DNA from: Rotaria socialis
Taxonomy: Eukaryota; Rotifera; Eurotatoria; Philodinida; Philodinidae
Direction: 5' to 3'
Length of the DNA stretch: 64,000 nt
NCBI GenBank assembly: GCA_905331475.1
Contig: CAJNYU010000497.1
Location: 317,440-381,439, forward strand
In this document: positions 1 to 14,200 of the stretch, piece after piece
How the letters are laid out: the number at the start of each line of letters is the position of its first letter
How positions within the stretch are numbered: position 1 is the first letter of the stretch
Position numbers and translations under genes: made by a program
The notes under the pieces: model-generated
Seen by the model: only the letters and a program-made list of their open reading frames with translations
Databases searched by the model: none
What the model was told of the DNA's origin: nothing

Positions 1-869
1 TGAATAATAATATGTATTTAATGAGTTCCCATGTGCATATTTTCGTTTAATACATTTTTTTTCTAACTGAAGCCATTTAAGAAGTATCGGCCAATTTAAG
101 AAATGGTTACGAGCTTAGTAAAAAGAAGACTCACAGTTGAGCACTCAAACCGAATCATACCTGTACTCAACTCGATCGAAAAAGAGTTTGAATGTATAAT
201 GAAAAAATCAAATGTTTAAGAAATAAATTTCTTTTTACTATTAACTGTAGTGGATGAATTAGACATGAATACAAAAGCAGGCTAGCTAGCGACATCATGA
301 TAATATCTCTCGAAATTCTTCCTGTCAATTGTAACTCATAAAACTAATCCATTGATATCGACACTTATTACACTTCTCGAGAGAATACTCGATGTTTACA
401 GTCAAGGTGATACTCGAAAATTTGCATTACGTGTAGGATAAAACTTATTAGAGTAATTTTTCTGAAAAAAGATCTGTAAGGCTTATTGAAAACAACGTCA
501 GAAAATGAATATTCTCATATAATAATATAGCTATACTAAAAAGTTATAATTATTTTATATAACGTTGAAAATAGCGAACGAGAGAGAGAGATCATCTGAC
601 AGCTTTATTGTAGAAACTTGGGACATAATCATTAATTCTTTTCCTCGATCATGTTATAGGGAAGAAAAAGTTTACTTTCTTCTCATATGATCCTATCACA
701 AACAAGTAGAGAATCATTGTGATGAGTTAAAAATGTAATGGTTGAGGCATGAAATACGGATATAATTAAAAAATAAATGCGGAAACATCGGATTCGCATC
801 CGATTGTTATGTGTACTGCAAAAACTGAGTCGATTTAGATATGCTGTGAATAATTCTAAGAAAAAAACC

Positions 870-1110
870 CTGTCACCCCCCCCCCCCCCCCCCCTTCAGG
901 GATGGTCTGGTCAATAATGACAATTTTTTCGATAACTCAGCCATTTCTTGACGAATCTTTCTCATCTTTGAACTCGACTGAGATATTGATGAGATCATTC
1001 TGTGTACAAAATTTCATGACAATTGGATGAAGCTTTCAAGAGTTATCGTGTTAACGGCCGAACAGACACGCTGATCGAATCTAGGGTGTACTCACTTTTT
1101 GAGTACACAA
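870..1110. repeat. Decayed mobile-element-like block with poly-C and hairpin
   Basis: A run of 19 C (876-894) is flanked by short complementary CCCTG and CAGGG. It is followed by about 190 bp of higher complexity that includes an 'agttatcgtgtta' plus 'cagacac' stretch near 1040-1070. Wording of that kind recurs in dispersed repeats of many invertebrate genomes (recollection, not a search). The block ends in a perfect 9-bp inverted repeat, gtgtactca (1086-1094) and tgagtacac (1100-1108), with a 5-nt loop. No coding capacity is seen. Class unknown. Confidence 0.4.
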
Positions 1111-3640
1111 CAAGGTAAAAATAACGAAACTAGAGAGGAAAATAGAAATCTCATACTTGAATAAGTAATAATGAACAAATAAATACTCCTTTTTTAATTA
1201 TGACAATATCTCAAGAAAAACACATTGCAAAACACTAGATAAAAAGGGTCAGTCACGTCTATTCACAGAACAAAAGAAAACAGTCGAGGAGTGGTCCTGT
1301 TATACATGCGAAACAGCGTATATGTGCAAGGGCAGGGGTGGATTCGATTTTCAGTTTTATCTTTGCCCATACTTTTAATCAGTAACTCTCAATCATAAAG
1401 TACTTGCATTCGATTCATTCCGTGATTCATTAATGGCAGGAACTTACATTGTGCCTGACAGTCTTCAAGAACAACAAGTTTATGCCATCATTTCGAGAAC
1501 ATGCAATACGAACTGAACAAAATTAGACCCATCCTGCTGTTGACTAATTATTTTCGAAAATTTTTACTTTGACACCTAGAGCACTTCTTTCAAGGCTTCA
1601 GTGAAATATAACATTAAAATGATTCTAAATGAATGTCACGCAACACTTTACAACTCACTACTGTTTAGCATGAAAAAAATAGATAATGAAAACAACATCA
1701 TTCTGTATTCGGCGTATGTTCCAACTAAATTTATTATGGTTTTCACTTTCATAAAATCAACCAAAATATAGTTAAGAAAAGATTACTGATTCTTTCAATT
1801 GCCAGTTACAAATGTAAATAGACTTTACAGTACTCTGTGTCATCTTTCAGAAGAAAATATTACAAAGACTAACAATAAGGTTTCTTCAAACGTCAACACT
1901 CCTTTCAGATCGTGTTTCACAAAAGAATTATTTTCTTCTCATGGGTTTCTTTTCAGATTAATGATTAGCTATGCGTCGAAAACATGAGCTAATCTTTTTC
2001 AACTTAAGACTATTGGAACAAACTACAATGATTTGGAAGCACTTGTGTTAGAAATAATTTATCATCAATAGAAAATAAATAAAAATATATTATCGCCCAT
2101 TACGCATCCTATTCTTATTATATACGATTGTTATATTCAAAGTTTATAATTATGCTAAAATTAAGAATGATACATGTTGATTTCTCAACTTTGAAAAAGT
2201 GTGTTAAACACATAAGCATATAAAAATCACGTAAAATAAAAGGCTAAAACTGAAATTTTTATATCTTTATTTTTTGTGACGTCATTTCGTAAGACTTCTT
2301 GAATGGTATTTATGAATTTACTCTCTTGGTGTTATGTCAAAAACGAGTAGAATTTCATCACGTGAAAGTCAAATTTTAATCATTTTTGCATAGCTATGTC
2401 CTTTTAATTATTTACGATACAATACGATTAAATGCTTAAAAACAAGTGAAGCAATTGATCACTATGCATCCTCATGGGACATACTTGGTAATCCAATTAA
2501 TTAATAGTCTATATAAGCTTTTTTTGAAGTGAATCGAGATATATCTAGAAAATATTTCTCTTAACGGATTGAAAACTATACTTGAAGTACTGTTTCCTCT
2601 TTTTGAAAAGAAAATGTGTGTGTGAGAACAAGCATATGTTACTTAAAAACGTTCAAAATATAAGTTTTGCTCAGAATGGCAAAGAAGAATAAAGAATGCC
2701 TCGAGCTAAAAGACAACGGAGCTATTAAGAAAAAAATATATATAGCAATCAAACAAATGCATTGCAATGAAACAGTACTAATATAGACACATAGGCAAAT
2801 ATATTCTTAGAATTTCATGAAAATAAAAATCACTCGTCAGACATAGCACAACAGTCGGCAACGTAATGCCTGATATCTTGCCAATCAGAATTAAGAATAT
2901 TTTGAAATAAAGCTAATAAGAATTATCACAAAACAAAATGAATAATGTTTGATTTGAAATGATTTTGGTCTATTCAGTTTGAAAATAATAACTATTTTAA
3001 CTTGCTTACTTCAGATCTCTATACATAAGTTGATATTAACTTACTGCACAAAAATCGCATGTTGTTAAAAGAATTATAGTTAATGTCTTGCTTGTTAATA
3101 ATGAAATAAATAAAAGCATAGGAATATTTGTACTGCATGTCTCATTCTAATAATTTAACTATTAGTAATTTATAGTTTCATTTCTGATTTTGAATAATAA
3201 CAAATTAATTTAAATTTTTATATAAAAACATAATCGACCCATTTTATATTTTATTTTTCTTTAATCACGTTTTCTTTCATAGATCCAGAAAATACATTTA
3301 TTTCGAACGAGGATACATGCATGATTGCTGTTATTTTGTAAATCACACTGGATAAATTGAACTTTTTGTTTAGATCGAAACTTCAAGTGGAAATCTCGCC
3401 TTGTTTTATTGTCATTTATTAACACGTGACCAAACTGAACATGATGAAAGCTCTCACTATTTTTTTGTTTCTATTTTCAGTAGAAATAGATTTTTATTTG
3501 AATACACAAGTGGAAGATATAAAGAAATCGGCTAGCAGTTTCTCATTTCCCGACTTATTTGTTCAATAATGTGTTATTTATGACTACTGCAGTATAAATA
3601 GATGTTATTCAATAAATAAATTTATTCCATTGTTTAAGTC

Positions 3641-3665
3641 ATATATATATATATATATATATATA
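3641..3665. repeat. AT microsatellite
   Basis: Uninterrupted (AT)n of about 25 bp downstream of the synaptotagmin-like gene. Confidence 0.85.
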
Positions 3666-3786
3666 TTTCTTTTATCCAACAAAACAGATTATGACTAGAC
3701 ACCACATAGAGACACAAATAAAAGAAAAAATATAAGAATGTTTCTTCCTTTCTCTCACTTATTATCATCAACAAACAAATTTTTTA

Positions 3787-6700
3787 TCACTTTGATTCTT
3801 CTATTTTTATGGGTATTTTTAGCATTTGCCATTGTGCATTGAGAGATTCACCAGATAAAATTGTTGACCAATAAATATTTTCTGCGCTAATTGGTCCTTT
3901 CGTCATATTATTAATAGTTGGACCAAATATAATCGAACCAAGTTGTTCTTTATACGACAATGATTCATGAACAATACGTAATTCAATCATAACTTCTTGT
4001 GCTATATCACGACGTAATTCAAAAACCAGTTCTTCATTAAATGTCGGACAATCTGATGCACGTTTTACACTAGTCTTTTTACGTTTCAACTTTTTACCAT
4101 TACGATCAAAGAGTGTTACTTTCACACATGCTTCTACAAAAAGTTTTTAAAAAGAATTCGTTTCTTTATTTCTCTCATATAAAATTTTTACCTGGAAATA
4201 GTTTATTTTCAATTGAAAGTGGTCGTAAATTTTTTGCTTCAAGTACGACAACAGCTAATTTAGCAGCACTTTGTAAATACGATAGTGAAACAAGTAAGTC
4301 ACCTAGATCGGGATCCTATGTTTAAAAAAGAAAATTAATAATAACATGAAAATATTATTTAATAAAAAATAAAAAGTGAATTTCTAACTTGTACTGTTGA
4401 TATTGGATCTGATTCATCCAATGGCTTTTTCAGTGAAACTTCATCAGTTCCATTTAAGTTTCCAAGATCATACTTAACAGTAGCAATACGAGTATCTTTA
4501 TATGATGGCTTTATTGTTCCTACTTTATATAAAAGTAGTTCAAGAAAGTGATTATTTAATTGATCAAATGATAATTCAAAATCATTTAATTGTTTTGCAT
4601 CAAATAAATAAGATGACTGAAAGCGTGGATGACGAACTATTTTTGTTTGAAATAGACTACGTTTTTCAGGCCATAATCGGAAACGACAATAGAATGGTAT
4701 AAAATCATTATTATTTGTGCTGATACTAGTGCTAGTTGTCGATGATAATGCCATGTTATTAGTAGTAGTATTATTGTGGTTGCTATTATAATTATAATTA
4801 TTAATCGAAAATGCATCAAGCATTTGCATGTTTTCAAAACATAGACTATCAATAAAAACATGTTCACCGTCACGATCATAAGTAATTTTTATCTGTGAAA
4901 TAGCTCGAAATGCATCATCGTCATTTTTTGGATTTGTCGGTATAGAAGCTTGCTATAGTTGACAAATATTTAAACAAGTCTTATGAAATCCTGAAATATA
5001 ACTTACTGCAGAAGCATATAATGCTTGCTGTAATTCTTTAGGATCAATTGGATCAAACATAGATGGACGTCGTCCTCTTTGTTGTAATGACATTTTTCTA
5101 TCGAAATTAGTATTGACTGCAGTTTCAACCACGGGTGAAATATCTCTTATGACATTGTGTGATGGCGAATTATTTGATGGAATACTAATGCGTGGTGATG
5201 TTTGTGCACCAGCGACAACTTGTGTTGGCGGTGTGCCTATATCAAATAAATAAGACATATAAAGAGAAAAATTTCCGATTTCTCATGTCCGATTCAGCCA
5301 TGAGTGCCTCGCAAATTTTATTAGTAGTAGCAAGGAAGAGAAAGCAAAAAAGAAAGAGTAGAAGAGAAATAGAAAAAGAACTTGATGAGTTTTCCTTGTC
5401 GCTATCGTTATTACTGTTTACGTCGTCGTCGCCGTTTCATTCTTTTTCACTTTGAATCTATAATTAAATGGAGATACACATTAACATACACACACATACA
5501 TATAAGAAAATGAATGTGTACCACAGTACGAGTCTTTACAAAATGTGTGCATGTGCTTTCTCTTTACTTTGACTCATAAAATAACGTCAAACATATATAC
5601 ATAAAGATGAAATCGACGCGAGCTCTTTGACAAGTCAAGCATAGTTGCTCATTACTATTCAGTCTCTCTTTAATATTCTATCCAATCGTGACAATCGACA
5701 GTACTCAATTCATCGATGATAAGTTGTGATCGACTGAAGATTCTATAAATCGATGAACATTGATACCAAATGCAATTAGAGACATACAAACAGACAATAT
5801 TTTTCTTAACTACCTTTCAATAATCATCTTCTCTCTTTATTGCGTTTGGGACAGAATGACAGTAAGTAAGAAGCAGAAAAAGAGTGAGAACGTTGAATTC
5901 TTTCAGTACACTCCCAAAAGACATGCTCACCTAATGAGCATGCAACATGCCGACACCGGAAATCGAAAGCATACACATAATCATATCGACCTTGTATTTA
6001 TAAAATGGTCACTTATGGCAAATGAAGACAGTTTGAAGAAGTTATAATCACGAGACTAGTATTCTTTTATTTCCTCTTGTCTTCATGTTTCTACCCATCA
6101 TATTTCTTTCATTAGTATACTTGTGAATTTAGTCATTATAACTATTCTCTCTTTCATTTCTATAGGCGAGCTTTGTTGATAAAACTGTATTTGTTTTTCA
6201 TCATTTTCATCATTAATATCAACGGTATTCATAAAAGCTGTCATATTATAAATCGAAATTATTCACAAATCATCTACTACAATGAAAAACAGCGTACATG
6301 AGAAATATCTTTCAATCGATATCTGTTGACATCACAAAAATTTCTATATCTTTTCTTAAATTAGATTGTGAGATAGATTATAATTTGCAAATCAGATAAC
6401 AAAAAGATCAGAATAAGCAAAAAAACGATCAATTTCGATTCTACTTGATTAGAAATGATCGTTCTTTTATTTTGAGTTCTTCTTTTCTCATTTCCTTATA
6501 AACACCAATCATCCTTGTTTGATCTATATTGCCGATAGAAGAAAAACCCAGCGCAAACAATAAAAAATAAAGAAATAATCCAACCAGATCTGTATGTATG
6601 TATATATATACTTCGATTGTGTAAAACACTTAAAAGTGTCAAATTATATTTCTGGAGCAAAGCACTTCCTCTACCTACCCGATGCTGATGAAATATTGTT

Positions 6701-9700
6701 TACTAGACTGTTGCTTAGCAAACTAGGTGATACCGATAAATTGACAGACGCTGAACGAATATCAAGGCACGACAATAGACTTGTTGGACCATTACAGTTA
6801 ATACTTAAACTATGAATACTATTATTAGGATTACCATTAGTTGTTGTTGTTGTTGAAGACGACGTGGAGAGACGTTGCAATGATGCCAACAATGCTTCTT
6901 CCGTACCTTCACTGACTGTTATCGATGAATATTTAGAATTATGATGAGCTGACGTATGAATAGTAACTGGAGTGCTAACACGACGCACAGCGGTTTTATG
7001 TATATCTGATGACAGAAAATTAGAATTATAGGTTTCTTTTTTATTATCAGCATTCATAGTTATTTGTTTTATCATTGAATGGGATCGTGATTGAGGCGAC
7101 GCTGAACATGATTGACTAGTCGTTGACTTTGACTTATATGTTGTTGATTTGGGTGATGGCAACGGTGCAACGATAAGTACACTCTTTCGAGTTTCTGGTT
7201 TTAATGATGATGATGATGATGATGATGAGGGTGATGATGATGATGATGAATGCTGATTATCAGAAGAATTTGAAGTAAATAAACGACGAAAAAACGAGCC
7301 CAATTTAGCCATAAGTATTTTTTGTTGTGTTAAATAACAAAATAATAAATTTTTACAAGTGGATTTATTCTCTTCTTTCTTCAAAAGTAATAATTATGAA
7401 TAGAAATAATCACATGAAAATTAAGTACAATTCAATAGACTATTCTAGAATTACAATGGAAGTAGGCACATTTATCCGATAAATCTAGTGACGCAGGTGT
7501 AAGACTTAGGCTACGACTAATAAAAGAATGATGATTATTCTCGCTTTTCTTTCATGTACGGTCCTCTTGTACTTCATTCTTCTTTCTTCTTTTTTTCTTC
7601 TTCTTCAACACTACTATTCTCCATTCTCTTTTCTTTCCGTGTCTGTGCCTCATTGAAACAATAACAGAAATAATCATCGAGGAAACATAGTTTAAGTCTT
7701 TGATGAGCGTAGACGATTAAATAGTCATGTCTTGAACGAGAAAAAACGAGTAGGAAGTGTGTGCGTGTGTGTGTGCCTTTTTGTCTTTTGTTTTCAAGAT
7801 CTTTTTTATTATCTTTCTTTCTATCTTTTGAGTCACATATTAGATAACATATCCTTTGCTATGTAAACAACAATTAGTATCACGAAAATCGTATGATCAG
7901 AGTTCTCTATGATAAAAGACAAGTGGATGTCTATATCACTTCTGTCAAATTAATCTAATCTAGGAACATTGTTCGCAAAGAATACAAACTTCTAACGATT
8001 TGACTTCCGGTTGCAAAGAATAAAGTAAAAAAAGAAAGGAAACACAGAAAATGTTTTACTGTATGTGGCACGTAGTATATTTCTGTTTGTGTGTTTGTTC
8101 ATAACTTAAAACTAATGTTAATGAGCATCAACACGCCTGTGCATTGTAAAAAAGAAAGAACTGGCGTGAATTCTTCATATAGAGAAATTTAAAAAAAGAA
8201 CTAAACGGAAATCGACTAAGTGTGTAATACGAAGACATATCTATTTACACGGAAAGATAAAAGAAACAATTATAGAGCAAAAAAAAAGGGTGAATAACTA
8301 ATTTACGTGCCATTATCGTAGATTGAATAACAAGAACAATAGGGTGTCTTAATTTCTAGTTTTCCAGAGATTACATCCATAGAATTGTAATCTGAAAAAT
8401 ATTGTTATACTTTTTTCTCTCAAACAGCCTAATTAAATTGTCCGTATACTATTTACATTTGAAACACGTCATTTTCATGTAGCAATACCATTCATTCAGA
8501 TATATTGCAAATGAACACGTCAGAAGTTGTTACACAAATCATTATAATCATAAAAATTTGAAAAAACTATTATAGATAAAAGACAGTTGACCTCGTATTT
8601 TTTCTTGTTTTTACATTTATGAAGAAAAAGAAGAACATTCATTTTATTATAATTAATATTATTCTTTTTTTTTAAGTTTCGAAACGATATTATCGAATGA
8701 ATAGATGCGAATATATACAAAAGAAAAAGAAAATATTTAGTTGATCTGTTTTTTGTCGTGAAAATGTAAATATTTATTTTAACTCTATGTTTTGTTTTTG
8801 ATTACTTGAAAGCATTTTTTCAAGATCATTACTTTATTTCAATATTAAAATAGAATGTTCTATAAATTTAGTTTAAAAATATATTAACATTTTACATTTA
8901 TTCTTTTTAGATAGATGTGAATAAGTTCAAATATTAATCGTTTGCTTTTAAAAAGACATAAAATATGATATATTCAAATGTAAATGATAAAATAATTTCA
9001 TACGTAAAAGGAAAAGAAATTAAACTATATTCTATAATTAAACTAAAGAAGAATGAAACTTTTACTTATGGTCTACGACGTCCTCAAAAGTTTGAAGTTC
9101 TGAAATTTGATGGAAATTGTTTCCGTTAATAGGAATACTGAATAACTCTGTCTAAGAAAAGAATTTATTATTGGTAGCTTTTTTTCTTCTTTGCATTAAG
9201 TCTACTTTTTTCATTGATTATTTGAACTATTAGTTAGTTGTATAGGTTGTAGATTTATTTATTTTTAGATGAAATCTACTAAATCATATCAATAATTATA
9301 TATGAACATAAAAATTATATCCTCTGGTTAACATACACAATCAGATAGAAACTATCCATCATCATTATAAGTGCTCTTCAGTAGGAATATATATCTTTAT
9401 TTTGATTGAAACCGAGACCAAGAGAACTCTAGTGGTGTGTCGGAATAATCGACAAATTGAAAAATCCATTTACGAAAGAGAAATAATCAAAGAATGTGAA
9501 ATTTGTTTATATTACAAATTAGATAATTTGTAAAGAAACAGCCTAGAGTCATTCGTTGAAGCAAATTACATAGATATCTAACATTTAAGTTCTAAAACAG
9601 ATCTTTGCACAAGAACAAGAATAATCTAAATGGTTGAAATACAAAAAGAAGTTTTTTTCTTTTTTTGATTAAGATATTTACCAGGAGAAACGTTTTTATT

Positions 9701-10061
9701 GTTTTCTTTTGTATTCAAATGTAATTGTTAATGAAATTCTTAGTTATTTCATAGAATTAAATAAAAATAGCATACCTTTAGACCTGTTTTGTTTACCAGT
9801 GGGAAGACCAATGCTAGTTTGTGGTGTCAGTTTTTGCAAGCTAGTTTGTTGGAATAATGCAATTTTTTGATCAGATTCCATCAGAACCCGATCAACTGCA
9901 TGCGAACGTCGACGAATATCGGGTGCTGAAAGTCGACGTTCACGCATTTGCCGAAAATATTCTTGTTGCTCAGTATCTTCACCGTTAAGTTCATCTATAT
10001 CAGGAGATTTATTGCTATTTCTTCTAACAATCGATGACATACGGCGAAAAAACGATTCCAT
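3787..10061 (-). CDS. Synaptotagmin-like tandem C2 protein (nearest Syt12 class)
   Basis: Probable membrane-trafficking protein with two C2 domains. Coding exons, minus strand: 10061-9776 (first exon A), 5236-5007, 4952-4389, 4315-4192, 4133-3787. Phases agree throughout and give 516 aa. C2A lies in the 4952-4389 exon and is broken by an Asn/Thr-rich insertion. C2B starts at DLGDLLVSLSYLQSAAKL, a typical synaptotagmin C2B opening, and continues with NGKKLKRKKTSVKRA and a C-terminal W-x-x-x-L...QWQML block like that of Syt12. The aspartates that bind calcium in loops 1 and 3 of C2 domains are not present, so calcium-independent function is inferred. No transmembrane segment is visible. The N-terminus is basic and Ser-rich. 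A second first exon at 7312-6679 joins in the same phase. Subfamily assignment is tentative. Confidence 0.8.
5237..6678. other. Intron sequence of the synaptotagmin-like gene
   Basis: Intron between the alternative first exon B and the common second coding exon. No RNA gene or other exon recognised. Confidence 0.6.
6679..7312 (-). CDS. Alternative first exon (B) of the synaptotagmin-like gene
   Basis: An open exon of 634 bp begins MAKLGSFFRRLF and ends at a GG|GTAGGT donor in phase 1. That is the same phase as exon A (10061-9776), so it can splice to the common exon at 5236 without shifting frame, giving a 632-aa isoform. It encodes a Ser/Thr-rich tail with a run of Ser. Both first exons start with Met, a few residues and FFRR, although the rest is unrelated. 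It sits inside the 4.5-kb first intron of isoform A, so a second promoter just upstream is inferred. It could also be a separate small gene, but the matching donor phase argues for alternative use. Confidence 0.65.
7313..9775. other. Intron of isoform A, putative promoter region of isoform B
   Basis: AT-rich, no supported coding exon. If first exon B is real, its promoter should lie in the first part of this stretch. No TATA or other core element could be singled out with confidence. Confidence 0.5.
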
Positions 10062-11271
10062 CTACGACAATAAAACAGAAGGTTCACTTTAGAGGTACAA
10101 AAGAAGAAAAAACAATTTAAAAAAACTGAGATTCAAGAAGGAAATTAAATTAAGAATGAAAGAAAAAGAAAAGATTTCTTTTTTTGAATATACGGTTCTG
10201 AAAAAAGACGTTACTAAGGATGAATAGTAAAACTAACAGAAATTTTCGTTTGTGAGTTTTTTTATAGACGCATCCAACAATGAAAATTAGTAATAACTCA
10301 ATAGTCGTAGTGAAGCATACAGATAGCGAGAGCGCGGAAGTAGCTTGTCACACAATAATATTTTTGCCGCCCATCTACCCTCACGCGAACATAATGAGTG
10401 ATGCCACTGAATATCCGGTCAAATGTTCCGTTCGACGTCTTACAAACACGCACATTTAGATGTATACATGCTCTACTATCATATTTTTTCTTAATAACAC
10501 AATTTCTGTTTTTTTCAGTTTAAAATTCGTCAGATAATCACTAAGACAGCATACAGTCCGGAATTTATCGATGCTATTTTGCTGACAAAAAAAAACCGCT
10601 AGCGAATCTGCTTTTACTGTTATATCAGTTTCTGTTTCCCTGAATATATTTTTTCTCGTTTTTCCCCTTCTCCTCTCTCTCTCTCTCTCTCTCTCTTCTT
10701 CATGAAAAGCAGCAGCCACATAAACGCAAATAAAAAGATTCTACAATCACTTTGATAGGATGCGACACTAGCTTGTATGTTATAGCTCTAATTGCACGAC
10801 GGAATCTCGTTTGTTCTCTTGTATCATAGTGAACAGGAGCCGAAACCTGGAGGCAACATCTGCTTCTGTGAACTAACTTAATTTCCACACATCAGAACTA
10901 TATTTAAAAATAATGTCTAATGCAATTTCACTTAACTTGAATGTATGTGATTGTCTTGTTTTATGCATGAAAAATTGACGGATAATTAAAGCTTTTTCAA
11001 ATTGATCTATTTCAATAGTGAACATTAACATTTTTCTTTATGTAACATTTTTTGAAAGCTCTCATAGCAGTGTGCAAACATGTACATAATACTATAGCCG
11101 CCATTGACACCGAGCGACGCTTTTTTTGCGTTTGTATTAATAGTGTGATGGCTTAGAGATTGTACGCGTTTGTCGGAGGTGATATTTATCTTCGGCTACT
11201 GTCATTTCGTCATTTATTGTAAATGACCAGCATTCATTGTTACAAACACGACTCTTACGAATGTTGGATGG
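10062..11271. promoter_or_regulatory. Head-to-head intergenic region (synaptotagmin-like / serine protease)
   Basis: About 1.2 kb separates the divergent start codons at 10061 (-) and 11272 (+), so both promoters must lie here unless further 5' exons exist. It contains a (CT)n run near 10671-10695. No specific factor site is claimed. Confidence 0.45.
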
Positions 11272-14200
11272 ATGAATACAGTATCGAATTCATCTCAGGT
11301 CACCCATGATGCCAATAATTCACGTGAAATTATTATTGATGATCCGTTGTTATTCGATAACAATAGTAATAAATTGCCACCAATAGAAAAAGTATCGACA
11401 ACAACAATCAGGTAGATATTCAATTACAATTATTAGCTCACTAGATATTTTTCACTCGTTTTCCTATTCTACTTTCCAAAATGGCTGTTTTTCATCAAGT
11501 TTTTCTTGATTTGCATCGTTTTTTTCCCATCTTAATTGTGTTTCTTTTATTGAACATCTGTTTTATTTGCTGCTAAAATGTAACCTAATAATATGACAAG
11601 ACAAGAATAATTGTACCGATAAATTAATTCTAAACTGGAAAATTGTTCTGGAAAGTATCAATAGAAAGAATAATAATCAAAAACCTCACTTGTAGTACAT
11701 GAATCTTTGTCTTTATCGACTAAGAAAATTGTTTTGTTGTTTAACACATGGTGAATAATAAAGAGATAATTAAAATAATAATGCATGTTCTTTTTGTGTT
11801 CCCAAATGTCGAGATAAATAATGACGAGCGCAAAAAAAACTCATATATTCATCATTGATGAGCCATCAGTGCCAAAAATTAGTCTATTCTTTTTATTCAC
11901 CATTGCTCCGTTTTTTCCTCTTACTGAAGATTTTCAATTTTTTTTGTGCTGGATTGTGTAACTTGTAAACGACACCGATGATTGCAAATCGCACGAGTAG
12001 ACTTGTTTTAGAACGTGTCTTATATCCAATAGATAACTCAAAGACAATAAGAGAATATTATTTTAAAAGCTATTGCGAACGACACGGACCTATTTATTTA
12101 TTATTTTAATTCATTTTATTGCATGAAATAATATCATCATAATTAGTTTGTTAGTAGTAACATGATCGTCGGATCAAAAAATCAAATAACACCAGAATTT
12201 AACTGATAAACAATAGATATTTGACTACATGAAAAGAAAAACTAGACGACAATCAAAATGTATATCTGAATCTGATTAATCTTTTCTGCTATTAGTTCTA
12301 CTCGATCCGTCATTCATTGTCACTAGAGATTTGTTGTTTCTAGTATGCCATAGTGGCCATACAATGTCATAGTAGAAATATATATGTGCAATAGATATTG
12401 TGTGAAAACAACGGCATGTTAATTTTTAATTGGCTTTGAGAAAATAAGCTGCTTTAAACTTGAAAACTAAATGCTATCAGACAATAGTATGATTGATTTA
12501 CGAAAGTGTCACAACTTGATCATGAACTATTAAAAATTTTCAACAAAATAAAACTAACAGTCAAGTCATTATTATCAGGTGGCTCTAGTACAAGATTATT
12601 TGTAGTACTTATATCTTTCTCGTTCAAAATCATATAATTAAATAGTTATATATATATATATATAGGATTGTTTCATCTGCTTTTAATTGACACTTCAATA
12701 CTATTATGATTATGATATATTGATCAATAGACGAAATTTTCTAATCATAGTGAAGTTACAATATTTTTTTTTCGTATTTCTATATAAATCTTGTAAAACT
12801 ATGATTCAATTTATGGAAAAATTTCATAATACATCTGTCTACTAGAATTCATTTATTCGAATCATATTGAAATGAAACAAACATTTAACGTGTCTCATTG
12901 CGCGTGCAAAAGTCATATTAATATGAAATTGAAGCTATTTTTCATGTGATATATTTGACAATCATCCACTCTTCGTGTTTCATTAATATCTTACTCAATA
13001 AGTCATCTAGCATTCATCCAACTGATTGATGACAACAACCAACAAGTTAATAATCGCGATAAATATTTCCTTTGTAAATTTAGAAATTTTCGTCGTAGCC
13101 TCTATGGTCTTCCATTCACCACTACACCACGTACTTCTTCAACATCATCAACATCATTGTCACCAGCGCTATTATTTTATCACCTTTATTCACTTAATGT
13201 TTTACAGCATCAATCAAATGGTACTATTCGATCGTCAACAAAAACGTGTGGAACAACAGCAACATCCATTCGCACAAATGTATCATTATCAGTACAGCCA
13301 GCATTGACTTCAAAATCTTCCATAGATACTAAACAAAAGCAAACCTGCTTTTACCAATATCGTTATCGATGTATATGTGTTCTTAGTATAATTCTAATAC
13401 TTTTCTTGTTAACTATTCTTCCTTTCATATTTACTTCAAATTTTTTCATTCGTTTATCATCATGTGATTGTCCAGTTGGATATGAAAGAAGTTTATCAAC
13501 GTCATCATCATCATGCACATGCATAGATCGAAATGAATGTCTTAATTCTGCTGGATTTCATATATGTACTGGTCTTAATATGCAATGTATAAATACTATG
13601 GGTAGTTATATATGTCGTTGTCGACCAGGTTTTATACGAGAAATTCATCAAGACTCGTGTGTTGATATTAATGAATGTAATCTTTATACACCATGTAACA
13701 CAAGTATAAGTAATTGCATTAATTTACCAGGCCGCTACTATTGTCAATGTTTAATAAGTCAAACAAATAATGAACAATGTGTACCAAGAAATATTTGTGC
13801 AGAGCAAAATGATTTATGTGGTCCTTACAGTGAATGTGTTGTATCGTCATCAAACGGATACAATTGTGAAGTATAGAAACATCTTAAAAAGAAAATTTAA
13901 ATAAAAGAAAAACGTTTTCTTCTTCTTCTTCTAGTGTCTACCTGGTCATATAATGCACGAAAATGGACAATGCTCAAAAATAAATGAATGTGAGATGACA
14001 CCATCATTATGTGAACGTGGCCGTTCATGTATATTAACTCGAGACCGTTTTGATTGTTGTACTTCGAATAGAACAAAAAATGATACTGGTGAATGTGCAG
14101 AATGTGGTTTACCTATTAATCGACGACTAGCACGCATTGTTAATGGTGATCGTTCTTATCGTGGACAATGGCCATGGATGGCTGTAGTAGGTGTTTACTT

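Larger units (their letters stand above)
1..3786. other. Gene-free region
   Basis: No coding exon could be supported on either strand. Open frames are short, low-complexity and lack splice context. The stretch holds a decayed repeat block with a C homopolymer (870-1110, listed separately) and an AT dinucleotide run near 3641-3665. It lies downstream of the 3' end of the synaptotagmin-like gene, so the right end may include that gene's 3' UTR. Confidence 0.6.

Noticed and set aside
6441..6815. Short frames on both strands near exon B
   Set aside because: The plus-strand frame is the antisense of first exon B; the minus-strand frame is hydrophobic noise within the intron.
8520..8720. Lys/Asn-rich minus-strand frame in the synaptotagmin intron
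   Set aside because: Composition matches AT-rich noise; no splice sites compatible with neighbouring exons.
13026..13307. Plus-strand frame starting with an ATG near the protease gene
   Set aside because: Shadow of the protease exon in another frame; ends at a stop where the real frame continues into EGF domains.
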